64,000 nucleotides of DNA from Bacillota bacterium (lineage in GTDB: Bacteria > Bacillota > Sulfobacillia > Sulfobacillales > Sulfobacillaceae): assembly GCA_026627385.1 (NCBI GenBank), contig JAPNUR010000004.1, forward strand, positions 62,001 through 126,000. Direction: 5' to 3'. Numbering within the stretch: position 1 is the stretch's first letter; every line of letters starts with the position of its first letter. The notes below the pieces were generated by a model. It was not told where the DNA came from, made no database searches, and was given only the letters and a program-made list of their open reading frames with translations. The position numbers and the translations under genes are program-made. Below, piece by piece: positions 8,699 to 18,222 of the stretch.

Positions 8699-9427
8699 AT
8701 GGTGGAGCAAGCGAAAGTCCTCGGGGCGGCCAGCGCGCTAGCCACTGCCATTCAGGAGACTCATGTGCCGGCTCGCCTATTGGGGGGCACAGCGGTATAT
8801 TTTCAGTGCCCAGCAGCCCGTGAAGGACCATTTACGCGATCCTATCACGACGTCGACGCCATTGTGGAGGAAGAGGCGGTCGGGGAGTTTACCCAGATCT
8901 TGGACGGCTTAGGCTTTGTTGCGGACAAGCGGTTTAACACCTTGTACGGCGACAAACGGCTCTTGTTTAACCGCGAGGGTGTCGTGCTCGACGTTTTTGT
9001 TCGCTATTTTGAGCAATGTCACAAACTCGACTTTAAAGGGCGCCTGAGTGGATCGGGCGTGGCGGTGAGCCCTACGGAGCTATTGCTGACCAAGCTGCAG
9101 ATCGTCGAGATTAACGAGAAGGATATGCTGGACCTCATGGCCATTTTGGTGGATTGGGCCATGGGACACTACACCATCGATACGCTCACCATTGCGGCAT
9201 TAACAGCCAAGGACTGGGGATGGCACACCACCATAGGTGATAACCTGGAGAAACTGCGCCTGTTAGCTCACCAACGGTTTAATCACAGCGAACTGGACGA
9301 CCAGGTGAATAGCCAAGTCCAAGTCATTCAAGACGCGATGGATCAGCATCCGAAATCGTTGGCCTGGACGCTGCGTGCCAAAGTGGGAAGACGCGTGCGC
9401 TGGTACACGCTGCCTGACGAAAAGTAA
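8699..9427 (+). CDS. Nucleotidyltransferase-fold protein, function unknown
   Basis: The 242-residue protein has the minimal nucleotidyltransferase signature: LLGGTAVY (GG-[ST]-like) near residue 23 followed by the acidic pair in SYHDVDAIV near residue 54, and a third acidic residue in VLDVFVRYF. This is the pattern of AbiEii/kanamycin-nucleotidyltransferase-like proteins. SD GGAAGG precedes the ATG, 27 bases after the second oxygenase, and the ALDH gene follows at 24 bases, so it is co-transcribed with catabolic genes. No antitoxin partner is seen beside it. Its substrate and role are unknown. Confidence 0.6.
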   Translation: MVEQAKVLGAASALATAIQETHVPARLLGGTAVYFQCPAAREGPFTRSYHDVDAIVEEEAVGEFTQILDGLGFVADKRFNTLYGDKRLLFNREGVVLDVFVRYFEQCHKLDFKGRLSGSGVAVSPTELLLTKLQIVEINEKDMLDLMAILVDWAMGHYTIDTLTIAALTAKDWGWHTTIGDNLEKLRLLAHQRFNHSELDDQVNSQVQVIQDAMDQHPKSLAWTLRAKVGRRVRWYTLPDEK

Positions 9428-9451
9428 CGGCCGGGACGCGGTAAGGATGAG

Positions 9452-10975
9452 GTGAGCAAGGTGTGGGAAGCTGAATCACGAGTGCTAGACACGCTATCTG
9501 GCTGGAATTATATTAACGGCCAATTTGTCCGCGGGCAGGGGGAGGAGTGCCCCGTTCGCGATCCGGCGACGGAAGAGGTTCTGGCGACAGTCCCCTGGCT
9601 GACCATAGCGGATGCTGACCGGGCCATTCAGGCGGCGCGTACGGCGTTTGATCAATCAGAATGGCCCGCGCTTAGCCATCGGGAGCGCGCAGCCATCCTT
9701 CACCGCATCGCGGATGTTATCCAAGAGGACCGCGACACCCTAGCCTGGCTGGAAACCCGGAATACGGGCAAGACGTTAGCCGAAAGCCGGGTCGACATCG
9801 ACGACGTGGTTGCCTGTTTTCGTTACTACGCCGCCCTCATTGCCGTGGACGATGGGACGCTTAACCTCATGGCAGACGACAGCGTGAGTCTCACCATCCG
9901 CGAGCCCATAGGGGTTGCGGCGTTAATTACCCCGTGGAACTATCCATTGCTCCAAGCCAGTTGGAAGATCGCGCCGGCATTGGCCATGGGTAACACCGTG
10001 ATTGTGAAGCCGGCGCAGTTGACACCGTTGACCACCTTGCGATTGGCCCAACTGATTGACGAATACGTGGACTTGCCGCCGGGGGTCTTTAATGTCGTGT
10101 GTGGCCGCGGGTCGGAGATCGGCGCGTTATTGGCGCGAAGTTCCGACGTGGATATGGTGTCGCTGACGGGAGGACAAGAGGCAGGAAAGCAAGTGATGGC
10201 CTTAGCTAGCCATAACTTCAAGCGAGTAGCCCTGGAATTGGGGGGCAAGAATGTGAACGTCATCCTGGATGACGCCAATCTCGAACTCGCAGTTGATTAC
10301 GCGTTGAATGCCGGTTTTTTTCATGCGGGGCAGGTCTGTTCCGCCGGTGCCCGCATTATGGTGCAACGCCCGATGTATCGTCAGTTTCTGGATGTGTTGA
10401 TAGAGCGGGCGGCCAAGATTCGCGTGGGCAATGGGTTGCAGCAGGACACAGAAATGGGGCCGGTGATCTCCCTTAGTCACCGAGACGCGGTCCACCAAGC
10501 GGTACAACACAGTCAGCAAGATGGTGCCCGCCTATTGCTAGGCGGGGCGGTGCTAGACCAAGGCGCGTTTAGGCGAGGATACTGGTATTCCCCGACCATT
10601 GTGGAAACCCCGGGGGCGCCAACATTTTTAAATACCACCGAAGTGTTTGGCCCAGTGGTCTCAGTGGAGCCGTTTGATGGGGAAAGCGAGGTGGTTCGGC
10701 GCGTAAACAGCATGCCCTTTGGCCTCGCTGGCGCAGTGTGGACGCAAGATCTCGCGCGGGGATTGCGCCTTGCACGCTCCATGCGGGTGGGCACATTTTG
10801 GATTAATGATTTCAATCGCTATTTTCCGGAGGCCCCGTGGGGCGGTATGAAGACGAGCGGATTGGGTCGCGAACTGAGCCGCGATGGGTTATGGGAGTAT
10901 TCGGAATCAAAACATGTGTTTGCGAATTTGAATCCGCAGCCACTGAAATGGTTTAGCAGAAATTCGGGACGCTGA
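9452..10975 (+). CDS. NAD(P)-dependent aldehyde dehydrogenase (betaine-aldehyde-dehydrogenase-like)
   Basis: Oxidises an aldehyde to the acid. The 507-residue protein has the full ALDH set: cofactor loop TPWNYPLLQASWKIAPALA, general base E262 in ELGGKN, nucleophile C296 in GQVCSAG, and the EVFGPV and PWGGMKTSGLGRE motifs near the end. The GTG start at 9452 follows AAGGATGAGG. By similarity of motifs it belongs with betaine/amino-aldehyde dehydrogenases. In this operon it may oxidise an aldehyde released from the side chain of the methylated amine (inference). Confidence 0.88.
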   Translation: MSKVWEAESRVLDTLSGWNYINGQFVRGQGEECPVRDPATEEVLATVPWLTIADADRAIQAARTAFDQSEWPALSHRERAAILHRIADVIQEDRDTLAWLETRNTGKTLAESRVDIDDVVACFRYYAALIAVDDGTLNLMADDSVSLTIREPIGVAALITPWNYPLLQASWKIAPALAMGNTVIVKPAQLTPLTTLRLAQLIDEYVDLPPGVFNVVCGRGSEIGALLARSSDVDMVSLTGGQEAGKQVMALASHNFKRVALELGGKNVNVILDDANLELAVDYALNAGFFHAGQVCSAGARIMVQRPMYRQFLDVLIERAAKIRVGNGLQQDTEMGPVISLSHRDAVHQAVQHSQQDGARLLLGGAVLDQGAFRRGYWYSPTIVETPGAPTFLNTTEVFGPVVSVEPFDGESEVVRRVNSMPFGLAGAVWTQDLARGLRLARSMRVGTFWINDFNRYFPEAPWGGMKTSGLGRELSRDGLWEYSESKHVFANLNPQPLKWFSRNSGR

Positions 10976-11009
10976 CAATGTTTTTAACGAATGAGGAGGG
11001 GCAGGGAAG

Positions 11010-12644
11010 ATGGCCCGCAAAGATTATGCGGAAAAGGCTCAGCTTTTTGTCCGCGACGCCACTGGTTTGGTGCGTTCGTGGTCGGTCTTCGATGCGTTTA
11101 TTTACGCGTTCTTTTCGATAAACCTGGTCACTTTGGGCATGTACATCTTTGCTAGCGGTCCTTTTATACCGCGGGGCAATTTAATGCCCGCCGTCATCAT
11201 TAGTGGAGCTTTTTTGGTGTTTGAGTGTATCCTGTACAGCCAAATGATTTCGATCATGCCGCGCGCTGGCGGCGATTACGTGTGGCAAAGTCGCATCCTC
11301 GGTGGTGCCGTGGGCTATATTTTGTCCATCACGGGATGGGTATTCATTTTGTGGCACTGGATTCCCATTTACGGCACCATCCTGGCATACGAATTTGTGG
11401 TGCCCATGTTGGTCATTCTCGGCAAGGCTCTGGCCTCCGCTGGGTTAGTGCGGCTGGCATTTTGGTGTACGACCGGCCCCGGGATTTTTGTGATGTCTAT
11501 CATCACGGCGGGAATTGCGGCGCTATACGTCAGTTTGGGCATGGGATGGTACGCCCGCATGCAAAAATTGATGTGGTTTATCGCCATGGCAGGCCTCGTT
11601 CTGTTGTTAATAGTGCTTTTGGTCTCAACACCTCAGGTCTTTACCCGCCATTTCGATCGCTTTATGACCAGCATCGTGAGTGTTCACAGTCAATACGCCC
11701 AAATCATGGCCAACGCGGCCAAAGCCGGTTACCACCCGGTGGCGCTCACCAGTTGGCAACTGGGGCCTGCGCTGTTGTTAATCCCTATGGTGTTGTTCTT
11801 CAATTTGTGGCCTAATTGGGGATCGACGCTCTACGGGGAGGTGCGCGGTGCGAGCGAATATCGGCGCAATGCTGCGGGGATGATTTGGGCTTTAGGCGTC
11901 ACGACAATTTTAGCGATCATATTCTTTTTGGTCGTGGCTAAAGGGATTGGCTGGGCCACCTATCAACGCCTGAACTGGGCCTTTTACTCTGACCCTAAAG
12001 GGATGCCCCTTTTCCCCTATCCTGGCCTGTTGGCTGCATTAGCGACGACGTCGCCAATCTTGCAGGTGCTCCTAATCCTCCTCATGGGGGCGTGGTTCTT
12101 TGGCTGGTGCGGCACCGTTTTTTTGTCCTCCACCCGCGTTATCTTTGCCGCGGCCTTTGACCGCATGGCTCCCGAGCGTTTGGCGGATGTGACCGGGCGG
12201 CGGCGGGTGCCAATCTGGGCGGTGGTGGCGATGGTTGTCCCGTCCATCATTGTCTCCGCCCTCTATGCCTTTGTGCCCGGGTTTTCTTCCTATACGCTGG
12301 ACGCCACGGTGGTCATTGGGGTTATGTACTTGGGCACGGCGGTTGCCGGAATGATTTTGCCCTACACCCATCCCGATCTGTATAGGGCATCGCCGGTGTC
12401 GCGCTACCAGATTGGAGGGGTTCCCCTGGTGACCATCGCCGGCATAGGCTTTGCGTTAATTCTGGGCTTTGCCCTGTACGAATGGGTCACCAATGCCGTG
12501 TATGGCGTCAATGCCCTGGGATCGGCGATTTATATGGCGGTATTGTACTTAATTGCCGCCGCCATCTACGTGGTCTATCGTACGCTGAGAAAACGTCAAG
12601 GCATTAACGTTGAACAGATCTACGGCAATATTCCTGCCGAATAA
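11010..12644 (+). CDS. APC-family amino acid/amine permease
   Basis: The 544-residue protein is strongly hydrophobic with about 12 membrane segments, the first near residues 26-46 and the last near residues 500-520. The N-terminal VRSWSVFDAFIYAFFSINLV and the PRAGGDYVWQSRIL segment after TM2 are typical of the amino acid-polyamine-organocation superfamily. The ATG follows GAGGAGGGGCAGG. It is in the middle of the catabolic island and is the only transporter there, so it probably imports the substrate, perhaps a betaine or amino-acid derivative. The stop overlaps an in-frame upstream extension of the next gene. Confidence 0.85.
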   Translation: MARKDYAEKAQLFVRDATGLVRSWSVFDAFIYAFFSINLVTLGMYIFASGPFIPRGNLMPAVIISGAFLVFECILYSQMISIMPRAGGDYVWQSRILGGAVGYILSITGWVFILWHWIPIYGTILAYEFVVPMLVILGKALASAGLVRLAFWCTTGPGIFVMSIITAGIAALYVSLGMGWYARMQKLMWFIAMAGLVLLLIVLLVSTPQVFTRHFDRFMTSIVSVHSQYAQIMANAAKAGYHPVALTSWQLGPALLLIPMVLFFNLWPNWGSTLYGEVRGASEYRRNAAGMIWALGVTTILAIIFFLVVAKGIGWATYQRLNWAFYSDPKGMPLFPYPGLLAALATTSPILQVLLILLMGAWFFGWCGTVFLSSTRVIFAAAFDRMAPERLADVTGRRRVPIWAVVAMVVPSIIVSALYAFVPGFSSYTLDATVVIGVMYLGTAVAGMILPYTHPDLYRASPVSRYQIGGVPLVTIAGIGFALILGFALYEWVTNAVYGVNALGSAIYMAVLYLIAAAIYVVYRTLRKRQGINVEQIYGNIPAE

Positions 12645-12726
12645 CGATCAGGCGCCGAGCGCCGTAGACCCCATGGTCGCTGATATGAAGTCCGAACAGT
12701 CAGATGATGAGAGAAGAGGGAGAGGG

Positions 12727-13680
12727 ATGCGCATATTTTTTGCCACCGACATCCATGGGTCGGATGTTTGCTGGAAAAAGTTCATCAACGCAGGTGAGTA
12801 TTATCGCGCGGACGTCCTGATCCTCGGTGGCGATATGACAGGCAAAGCGGTCGTACCGGTGGTGCAGGAGACGTCCGGCAAATGGACGGCGCGCTTTCTC
12901 GAGCAAGACTTTACATTCTTAAGCCGCGAGGAGGTGATGAAATTTCAGACTATCGTGGCGAACCGTGGGTACTATGCCTTTATTGTCGATCGCGCCGAGT
13001 ATGACGACATTGTGGGTAGCCCAGAGGCCAAAAGCTTGATCAACGCCATTTACGAAGAGAAGGTGATTGAACGCATTCGCGGCTGGCTGGAGTGGGCAAC
13101 GGAAAAGATCCAGCGGCGCCCAATCCCGGTGTTTTGTTGTCCCGGCAATGATGACTTTTTTGGCATTGACGAGGTGATCCGCGAGTATCCCGTCATTACC
13201 CACGGCGAGGGGCAAATTGTGCCGCTAAGCGAGGGCTATCGCCTCTTGAGCATGGGCTGGACGTCACCGACCCCATGGAACACCTTTCGCGAGGCGTCGG
13301 AAGAGGAACTGGGGCAAAAGTTGGAAACATTGGCTCAGGTATCTGGCAGCATGGACCACGTCATTTGCAATATTCATTGTCCGCCTTACGGCTCGTCAAT
13401 TGACGAAGCCCCCGAGCTTGACGAAAACATGCGCCCCAAATTGGCAGGCAATTCGTTGATCCCGGTGGGCAGTAAATCGGTCCGCGTTTTTCTTGAGCGC
13501 TATCAGCCGCTAGTAAGCCTTCATGGCCATATTCACGAGGGCCGCGGCTTTAAACGCATTGGCAAACGGACCATGGCCTTTAACCCAGGTAGTCAATATG
13601 AGCAAGGTGTGCTGTTAGGCGCTTTAGTCGATGTGGGCGGACCCAAGGGAATTCGACAATATAGTTTAACGCAAGGTTAA
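12727..13680 (+). CDS. Calcineurin-like metallophosphoesterase
   Basis: The 317-residue protein shows all five metallophosphoesterase blocks: DIH (MRIFFATDIHGS), GGDMTG, GNDD, a lone His in NIHCPPYG, and GHIHEG. These bind two metals and hydrolyse a phosphoester. The ATG at 12727 is selected because GAGAAGAGGGAGAGGG lies just upstream and the fold begins there; the open frame from 12610 overlaps the permease. Its phosphorylated substrate in a demethylation island is not obvious; with the nucleotidyltransferase-like protein it forms an unexplained pair. Confidence 0.8.
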   Translation: MRIFFATDIHGSDVCWKKFINAGEYYRADVLILGGDMTGKAVVPVVQETSGKWTARFLEQDFTFLSREEVMKFQTIVANRGYYAFIVDRAEYDDIVGSPEAKSLINAIYEEKVIERIRGWLEWATEKIQRRPIPVFCCPGNDDFFGIDEVIREYPVITHGEGQIVPLSEGYRLLSMGWTSPTPWNTFREASEEELGQKLETLAQVSGSMDHVICNIHCPPYGSSIDEAPELDENMRPKLAGNSLIPVGSKSVRVFLERYQPLVSLHGHIHEGRGFKRIGKRTMAFNPGSQYEQGVLLGALVDVGGPKGIRQYSLTQG

Positions 13681-13993
13681 GCCGGCCTGACAGCTTGTGC
13701 AGTGAACTAATTTCCCACGGTTGTGCCCAAAGTCAAGGCCGTGGGCAGCGCTGGGAATGCCGCAATTCTTATAATGGCCTAGAGTTTGGTGAAAGTCACG
13801 GCGATGGTGGGCGCGTGTGCCATGTGAGGACCGTAATCGTAGCGATAGAAGACGAATGGTAGCGCCCGATCCCTCGCCCTGATGGTCAGGGGCGACCAGC
13901 GGGAACAGAACTGCAGCGTGGGAGTGCGGGTAACCATGACGATGTTGTGGCTATGGGTGATACAGAAGCTATTGGCCTGCGGAGGCGAAGATC
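13681..13993. other. 313-base gap with one inverted repeat
   Basis: No gene is supported here. CCCACGG (13714-13720) and CCGTGGG (13739-13745) form a 7-bp stem with an 18-base loop and no T-run, so it is at best a weak terminator or processing site. A new promoter for the following genes may lie here, but I see no good -35/-10 pair. Confidence 0.4.
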
Positions 13994-15127
13994 ATGAAAG
14001 CTGTGGTGTATGAAGGACCGTTTACAGTGTCCGTCAAGGAGGTCCCCGATCCTCGTATTGAGCATCCCGCCGATGCCATCATCCGGGTGACCACGACCTG
14101 CATTTGCGGCAGTGATTTACACATGTATGAAGGGAGGACGGCCGCGGAACCGGGAATTATCTTTGGACACGAAAATATGGGTGTGGTTGTGGAAATCGGC
14201 AGCGGTGTGTCACGCCTCAAGGTTGGGGACCGCGTAGTGTTGCCGTTTAACGTGGCGTGCGGCCATTGTCGCAATTGCGAGGCGGGATTTAGCGCATTTT
14301 GTACGGAGGTGAATCCCGGTTTTGCCGGCGGCGCGTACGGATATGTGGCCATGGGTCCATACCGTGGGGGACAGGCGCAATATCTTCGCGTGCCGTACGC
14401 AGACTATAATGCGTTAAGCCTTCCTGCGGGAACCGAATTTGAGGAAGATTTTGCGCTCTTGGCGGATATTTTTCCCACGGGGTGGCATGGCGTCAGTTTG
14501 AGTGGCTTTCAGCCGGGCGAAACCATTGCCATCTTCGGAGCGGGGCCGGTTGGCCTCATGGCGGCGTATAGCGCTGTTCTCCGCGGGGCGTCTCGGGTGT
14601 ATATCGTCGATAAAGTGGCGGAACGTCTAGAAAAAGCGCGGCTCATTGGGGCTATTCCTATTAATTTTGCGGTGAGCGATCCCGTGGAGCAGATTTTCGA
14701 GTGGACCCATGGCGAGGGGGTGGACCGTGGCGTCGATGCGGTGGGCTATCAAGCGGTTCACGGCGACCGCGAGGTGCCCAATGTGGTCCTCGATTCTCTC
14801 ATTCGCGTGGTGCGACCGACGGGGGGCATCGGCGTTCCCGGCCTCTATGTCCCGTCGGATCCCGGATCCGGCGACATGCTGGCGCGAGAAGGCTATTTGA
14901 CCCTGGCGTTCGGGAAGCTGTTTGAAAAAGGGCTACGGTTAGGAACCGGGCAGTGCAATGTCAAGAGCTACAATCGTTATCTCAGGGATTTGATCGTGGC
15001 GGGGAAAGCCAAGCCGAGTTTCGTGGTGTCGCACGAGCTTCCCCTGGAGGCGGCCCCGGAGGCGTACGATAAATTTGACCGCCGAGTCGAGGGCTATACG
15101 AAAGTGTTATTGCATCCCAATGACTAG
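13994..15127 (+). CDS. Zinc-dependent dehydrogenase, glutathione-independent formaldehyde dehydrogenase type
   Basis: A 377-residue medium-chain dehydrogenase. Catalytic zinc ligands are in CICGSDLHMYEGR and FGHENMG; the structural zinc cysteines are in CGHCRNCEAGFSAFC; the NAD-binding loop is GAGPVGLMAAYSA. The stretch LLADIFPTGWHGV and the overall length resemble Pseudomonas FdhA-type formaldehyde dehydrogenases, which oxidise formaldehyde to formate without glutathione. That fits the pathway: each N-methyl oxidation by the oxygenases or the flavoenzyme next door would release formaldehyde. Other alcohols cannot be excluded. Confidence 0.8.
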   Translation: MKAVVYEGPFTVSVKEVPDPRIEHPADAIIRVTTTCICGSDLHMYEGRTAAEPGIIFGHENMGVVVEIGSGVSRLKVGDRVVLPFNVACGHCRNCEAGFSAFCTEVNPGFAGGAYGYVAMGPYRGGQAQYLRVPYADYNALSLPAGTEFEEDFALLADIFPTGWHGVSLSGFQPGETIAIFGAGPVGLMAAYSAVLRGASRVYIVDKVAERLEKARLIGAIPINFAVSDPVEQIFEWTHGEGVDRGVDAVGYQAVHGDREVPNVVLDSLIRVVRPTGGIGVPGLYVPSDPGSGDMLAREGYLTLAFGKLFEKGLRLGTGQCNVKSYNRYLRDLIVAGKAKPSFVVSHELPLEAAPEAYDKFDRRVEGYTKVLLHPND

Positions 15128-15220
15128 AGGCACGCGCCGTCGGCCCTAAAAGCCCCAAAGAATGCGATCAATGTCGCGCATGCGAAAAAGTGGGAATCGC
15201 GCAGTGGAAGGAGTTTTACT

Positions 15221-17206
15221 ATGGCTAATCAGGACCTCACCTTGTTATTTAGCCCACTGACCATTCGCGGTCGAACGCTGAAAAACCGGATTGCGGTGAC
15301 CGCGCATGCGACTGGCTTAAATCCCCTGAGCTTGCCGTCGGATGAGTTTATTGCCTATAACCTCAACAAGGCAAAGCATGGCGTTGGCTTACTCATGACT
15401 ATGGGTTCGGCCTCCGTTCACCCGACCTCGCCGAACTCTGACTGGGGGGGCATTCATAATTGGGATGACCGCATCATCCCTTACCTCAAGCGCATGTCGG
15501 AAGCGATTAAGCCGACCGGTGCGGTATTGATGGCGCAGATTTCCCATCGCGGGCGCCGCGCGACGCGCGATGTCACGTGGCTTCCCACGTATGCGCCCTC
15601 CGACGAGCCGGAACCCGTTCATCGAGATGTGCCCCATGAAATTCAGCCGGAGGATATTGAGTGGTTGGTGGCGTCGTACGTGGGTGCAGCCGTGCGCTTA
15701 AAAGAGGGCGGGTTTGATGGGGTCGAAATCTCAGCGGCCCATGGCCACTTAATCGATCAGTTTTGGTCGCCGCTCAGCAACCGTCGCACCGATGAATTTG
15801 GAGGCAGTTTGGATAACCGCATGCGGTTTGGCAATCTGGTGGTTGATGCGGTACGGGAGGCGGTGGGCGACGACTTTATCGTCGGATTGCGCATTACTGG
15901 CGATGAATTTATTGACGGCGGGTTGACGCTGGAGGACATGCAGGAAATTGCCAAGCGCATGGTGGCCACGGGGAAAATTGACTTACTCAACGTCATCGGT
16001 TCGACGGGGATGACCGAATACCATCAGGCGTTGACGGTGCCGTCGATGAACTACCGCGCCGGGGTGTATCGGGGACTGGCCAGTTCCATTCGTTATACCC
16101 TTCAGGAAGAAGGGTACACCATTCCGGTGCTGGTGACAGGTCGGGTGATTCACCCGCTTCAAGCGGAAGAGATTTTAGCGTCGGGCGAGGCAGACATTGT
16201 GGGAATGAATCGGGCCATTATTGCCGACCCGGAAATGGTGGAAAAGGCGGCGGAAGGCCGCCTGTCGGATATCCGCTTGTGCATGGGGGCGAATGAAGGC
16301 TGCATCGGGCGGATCTATGTGGGCAAGGGGATCACCTGTGTGCAAAATCCGGTTATCGGGCGGGAACGCGAGCTTGCCGAATGGGTGCCAGCCCCTCGGC
16401 CGCAGCATGTGGTCGTCGTCGGGGGTGGCCCGGCCGGCCTTGAGGCGGCGCGCATGAGCGCCTTGCGCGGTCATCGGGTGAGCCTCTTGGAACGCGCGCC
16501 ACAATTGGGCGGGCAAATTCGCATAGCGGCTAAGGCGCCCCACCGCGCCGCGTATTCCAGCTCGGTGGAATGGCTCGAAAGCCAGGCGCGCAAGTTAGGC
16601 GTGGAGTTTTACCTGGAAACCGAAGCCACGGTGGACGTCGTCTTGGGCATGCATCCTGATGCGGTGGTGGTGGCGACCGGATCGCTGCCGCGCCCGTGGA
16701 CCATTCCTACCGATCCGGCGGTCCCGTGTTTCAGTGCGCGAGAGGTATTGAATGGCCGTTCGGTATTCGGGCGTCAGATCCTATTGATCGATGAAAACCA
16801 TCATCAGGAAGGGCTCTCCACGGCGGAATTTTTAGCGGAGCAAGATTACGCGGTCACTGTGATTTCACGACTGTGGGTGGTGGGTGACGAAATTGATGTC
16901 ACATTGCGACCCGATCTTTACGCGCGCCTCGATGGATTGGGAGTCGAGATTCATCCATTGACCGAGGCGCTGGAGATACGGGACGACGGGTCTGTCTTAG
17001 TCGAACACGTGCATTCGCGGCGCCAACGAGAACTTGGCCCGTTTGATAGCATCGTCATTGCCACCAAGGGACGTGCCCAGGATCAGCTGTGGCGCGATCT
17101 GAAAGGATCGGTTGACGTGCTTTACCTGATTGGCGACGCCATGGCTCCCCGGGGTCTTCACGATGCCATTTTGGAAGGGACGCGCGTGGCGCGGCAGATA
17201 TCATGA
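15221..17206 (+). CDS. FMN/FAD/Fe-S amine demethylase, DgcA/trimethylamine-dehydrogenase-like
   Basis: A 661-residue enzyme of the Old Yellow Enzyme/TMADH/FadH superfamily. Residues 1-350 form the FMN TIM barrel (start LLFSPLTIRGRTLKNRI; EISAAHGHLIDQFWSPLSNR). The iron-sulfur region reads C354-x2-A357-x3-C361-x11-C373: the usual second cysteine is alanine. Residues about 385-660 form the FAD/ADP-binding half (VVVGGGPAGLEAARM). In amine users such as DgcA (dimethylglycine) or StcD (stachydrine) this enzyme removes a methyl group and hands electrons to ETF; the etfA-like gene overlaps its stop by four bases. A dienoyl-CoA reductase role is a weaker alternative. Confidence 0.78.
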   Translation: MANQDLTLLFSPLTIRGRTLKNRIAVTAHATGLNPLSLPSDEFIAYNLNKAKHGVGLLMTMGSASVHPTSPNSDWGGIHNWDDRIIPYLKRMSEAIKPTGAVLMAQISHRGRRATRDVTWLPTYAPSDEPEPVHRDVPHEIQPEDIEWLVASYVGAAVRLKEGGFDGVEISAAHGHLIDQFWSPLSNRRTDEFGGSLDNRMRFGNLVVDAVREAVGDDFIVGLRITGDEFIDGGLTLEDMQEIAKRMVATGKIDLLNVIGSTGMTEYHQALTVPSMNYRAGVYRGLASSIRYTLQEEGYTIPVLVTGRVIHPLQAEEILASGEADIVGMNRAIIADPEMVEKAAEGRLSDIRLCMGANEGCIGRIYVGKGITCVQNPVIGRERELAEWVPAPRPQHVVVVGGGPAGLEAARMSALRGHRVSLLERAPQLGGQIRIAAKAPHRAAYSSSVEWLESQARKLGVEFYLETEATVDVVLGMHPDAVVVATGSLPRPWTIPTDPAVPCFSAREVLNGRSVFGRQILLIDENHHQEGLSTAEFLAEQDYAVTVISRLWVVGDEIDVTLRPDLYARLDGLGVEIHPLTEALEIRDDGSVLVEHVHSRRQRELGPFDSIVIATKGRAQDQLWRDLKGSVDVLYLIGDAMAPRGLHDAILEGTRVARQIS

Positions 17207-18222
17207 ATCATGGGCGATTATGGGCCTTTACACTGGTCGACGACGCGGCGGACCGACGATGGGAGAACGCAGTCGGCCGGTTCGCGGAGACAGAATGGGG
17301 CGCAAAGTTCATTGACGAGGTGACGCTGATCATGATTGGCGCTGTTCCTCCTCAAGAACGGGTCTCGTCAGTTCTGTACGGCATGGGTTCGGCCATCTTG
17401 GTAAAAACCGCGCCTTTTGACGCGATAGGCGACACAATTCAGGCCGTCTTTCGGGCCTTGGCCGATTACCCATTGCCCTCCGTGTCGGTGTTTTTGGTGG
17501 ATGACGATTGGCGAGTGGCCATGCTTGGGGCGTTTTGGTCAACATGGCTCAAGGCGTGCGTTGCCGCGAACGTCTCGTCCTTTCGTGTCATGCCAGATGG
17601 GAGCATCCAGGTCGTGCAAGATGTGGAGGTGGGGGTTACACAGGCGGTGACTACGTATCGTCCCGACGAAAAGGTTACGATTTTGTGGGATATTCCCCAT
17701 GTGTCGACCCCGCCTCGTGTACGGCGCCAGGGTGACGGGCTCCGGCTCGACGCTATCACAGTACCCGACGTCAACCGGGAAGTCGAGGTGATCCGCCTCA
17801 TCGAACCCACACCGCAGGAACTCCCGTTGGAAGACGCCGAGCGGGTGGTGGCCGGCGGTCGCGGTATCGAAGGCCCGGACGGTTTTGCCATTCTTGAAGA
17901 ACTGGCAACGTGCCTTCGAGCAGGGTTGGGCGCCTCGCGGGTCGCTGTCGATCAAGGGTGGATTAGCTACGCCCATCAGGTGGGGCAAAGCGGCAAGCGC
18001 ATTCACGCGCGTCTATACATGGCGTTTGGCATCTCGGGCGCGCCTCAGCATCTCGATGGCATGAAAGATTGTGAAACCATCGTGGCTATTAATCGCGATC
18101 CGAAGGCCCCGATTTTTGATGTCGCCCACCTTGCGGTTGTTGCCGATGCTCGGGAGGTGGCGAGGCAGCTCACCCTCGCGCTTAGGGCACGAGAGTCCGA
18201 GGAACACGTGATGACCGTATGA
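17203..18222 (+). CDS. etfA: Electron transfer flavoprotein alpha subunit (divergent)
   Basis: The 339-residue protein has the ETF-alpha FAD domain at its C-terminus (about residues 205-330): GGRGIEGPDGFAILEELA, SRVAVDQGW, HQVGQSGK, MAFGISGAPQHLDGM and IVAINRDPKAPIFDVAHLAV. These bind FAD and mark the subunit clearly. The first 200 residues are poorly conserved. Start ATG overlaps the flavoenzyme stop (ATGA), and its own stop overlaps the etfB start in the same way, indicating translational coupling. It should carry electrons from the DgcA-like enzyme toward the quinone pool. Confidence 0.85.
   Translation: MNHGRLWAFTLVDDAADRRWENAVGRFAETEWGAKFIDEVTLIMIGAVPPQERVSSVLYGMGSAILVKTAPFDAIGDTIQAVFRALADYPLPSVSVFLVDDDWRVAMLGAFWSTWLKACVAANVSSFRVMPDGSIQVVQDVEVGVTQAVTTYRPDEKVTILWDIPHVSTPPRVRRQGDGLRLDAITVPDVNREVEVIRLIEPTPQELPLEDAERVVAGGRGIEGPDGFAILEELATCLRAGLGASRVAVDQGWISYAHQVGQSGKRIHARLYMAFGISGAPQHLDGMKDCETIVAINRDPKAPIFDVAHLAVVADAREVARQLTLALRARESEEHVMTV

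Noticed and set aside
17203-18222. Fused EtfB-EtfA protein
   Set aside because: Length and layout fit an ordinary two-domain EtfA with a divergent N-terminal half; a separate EtfB follows.
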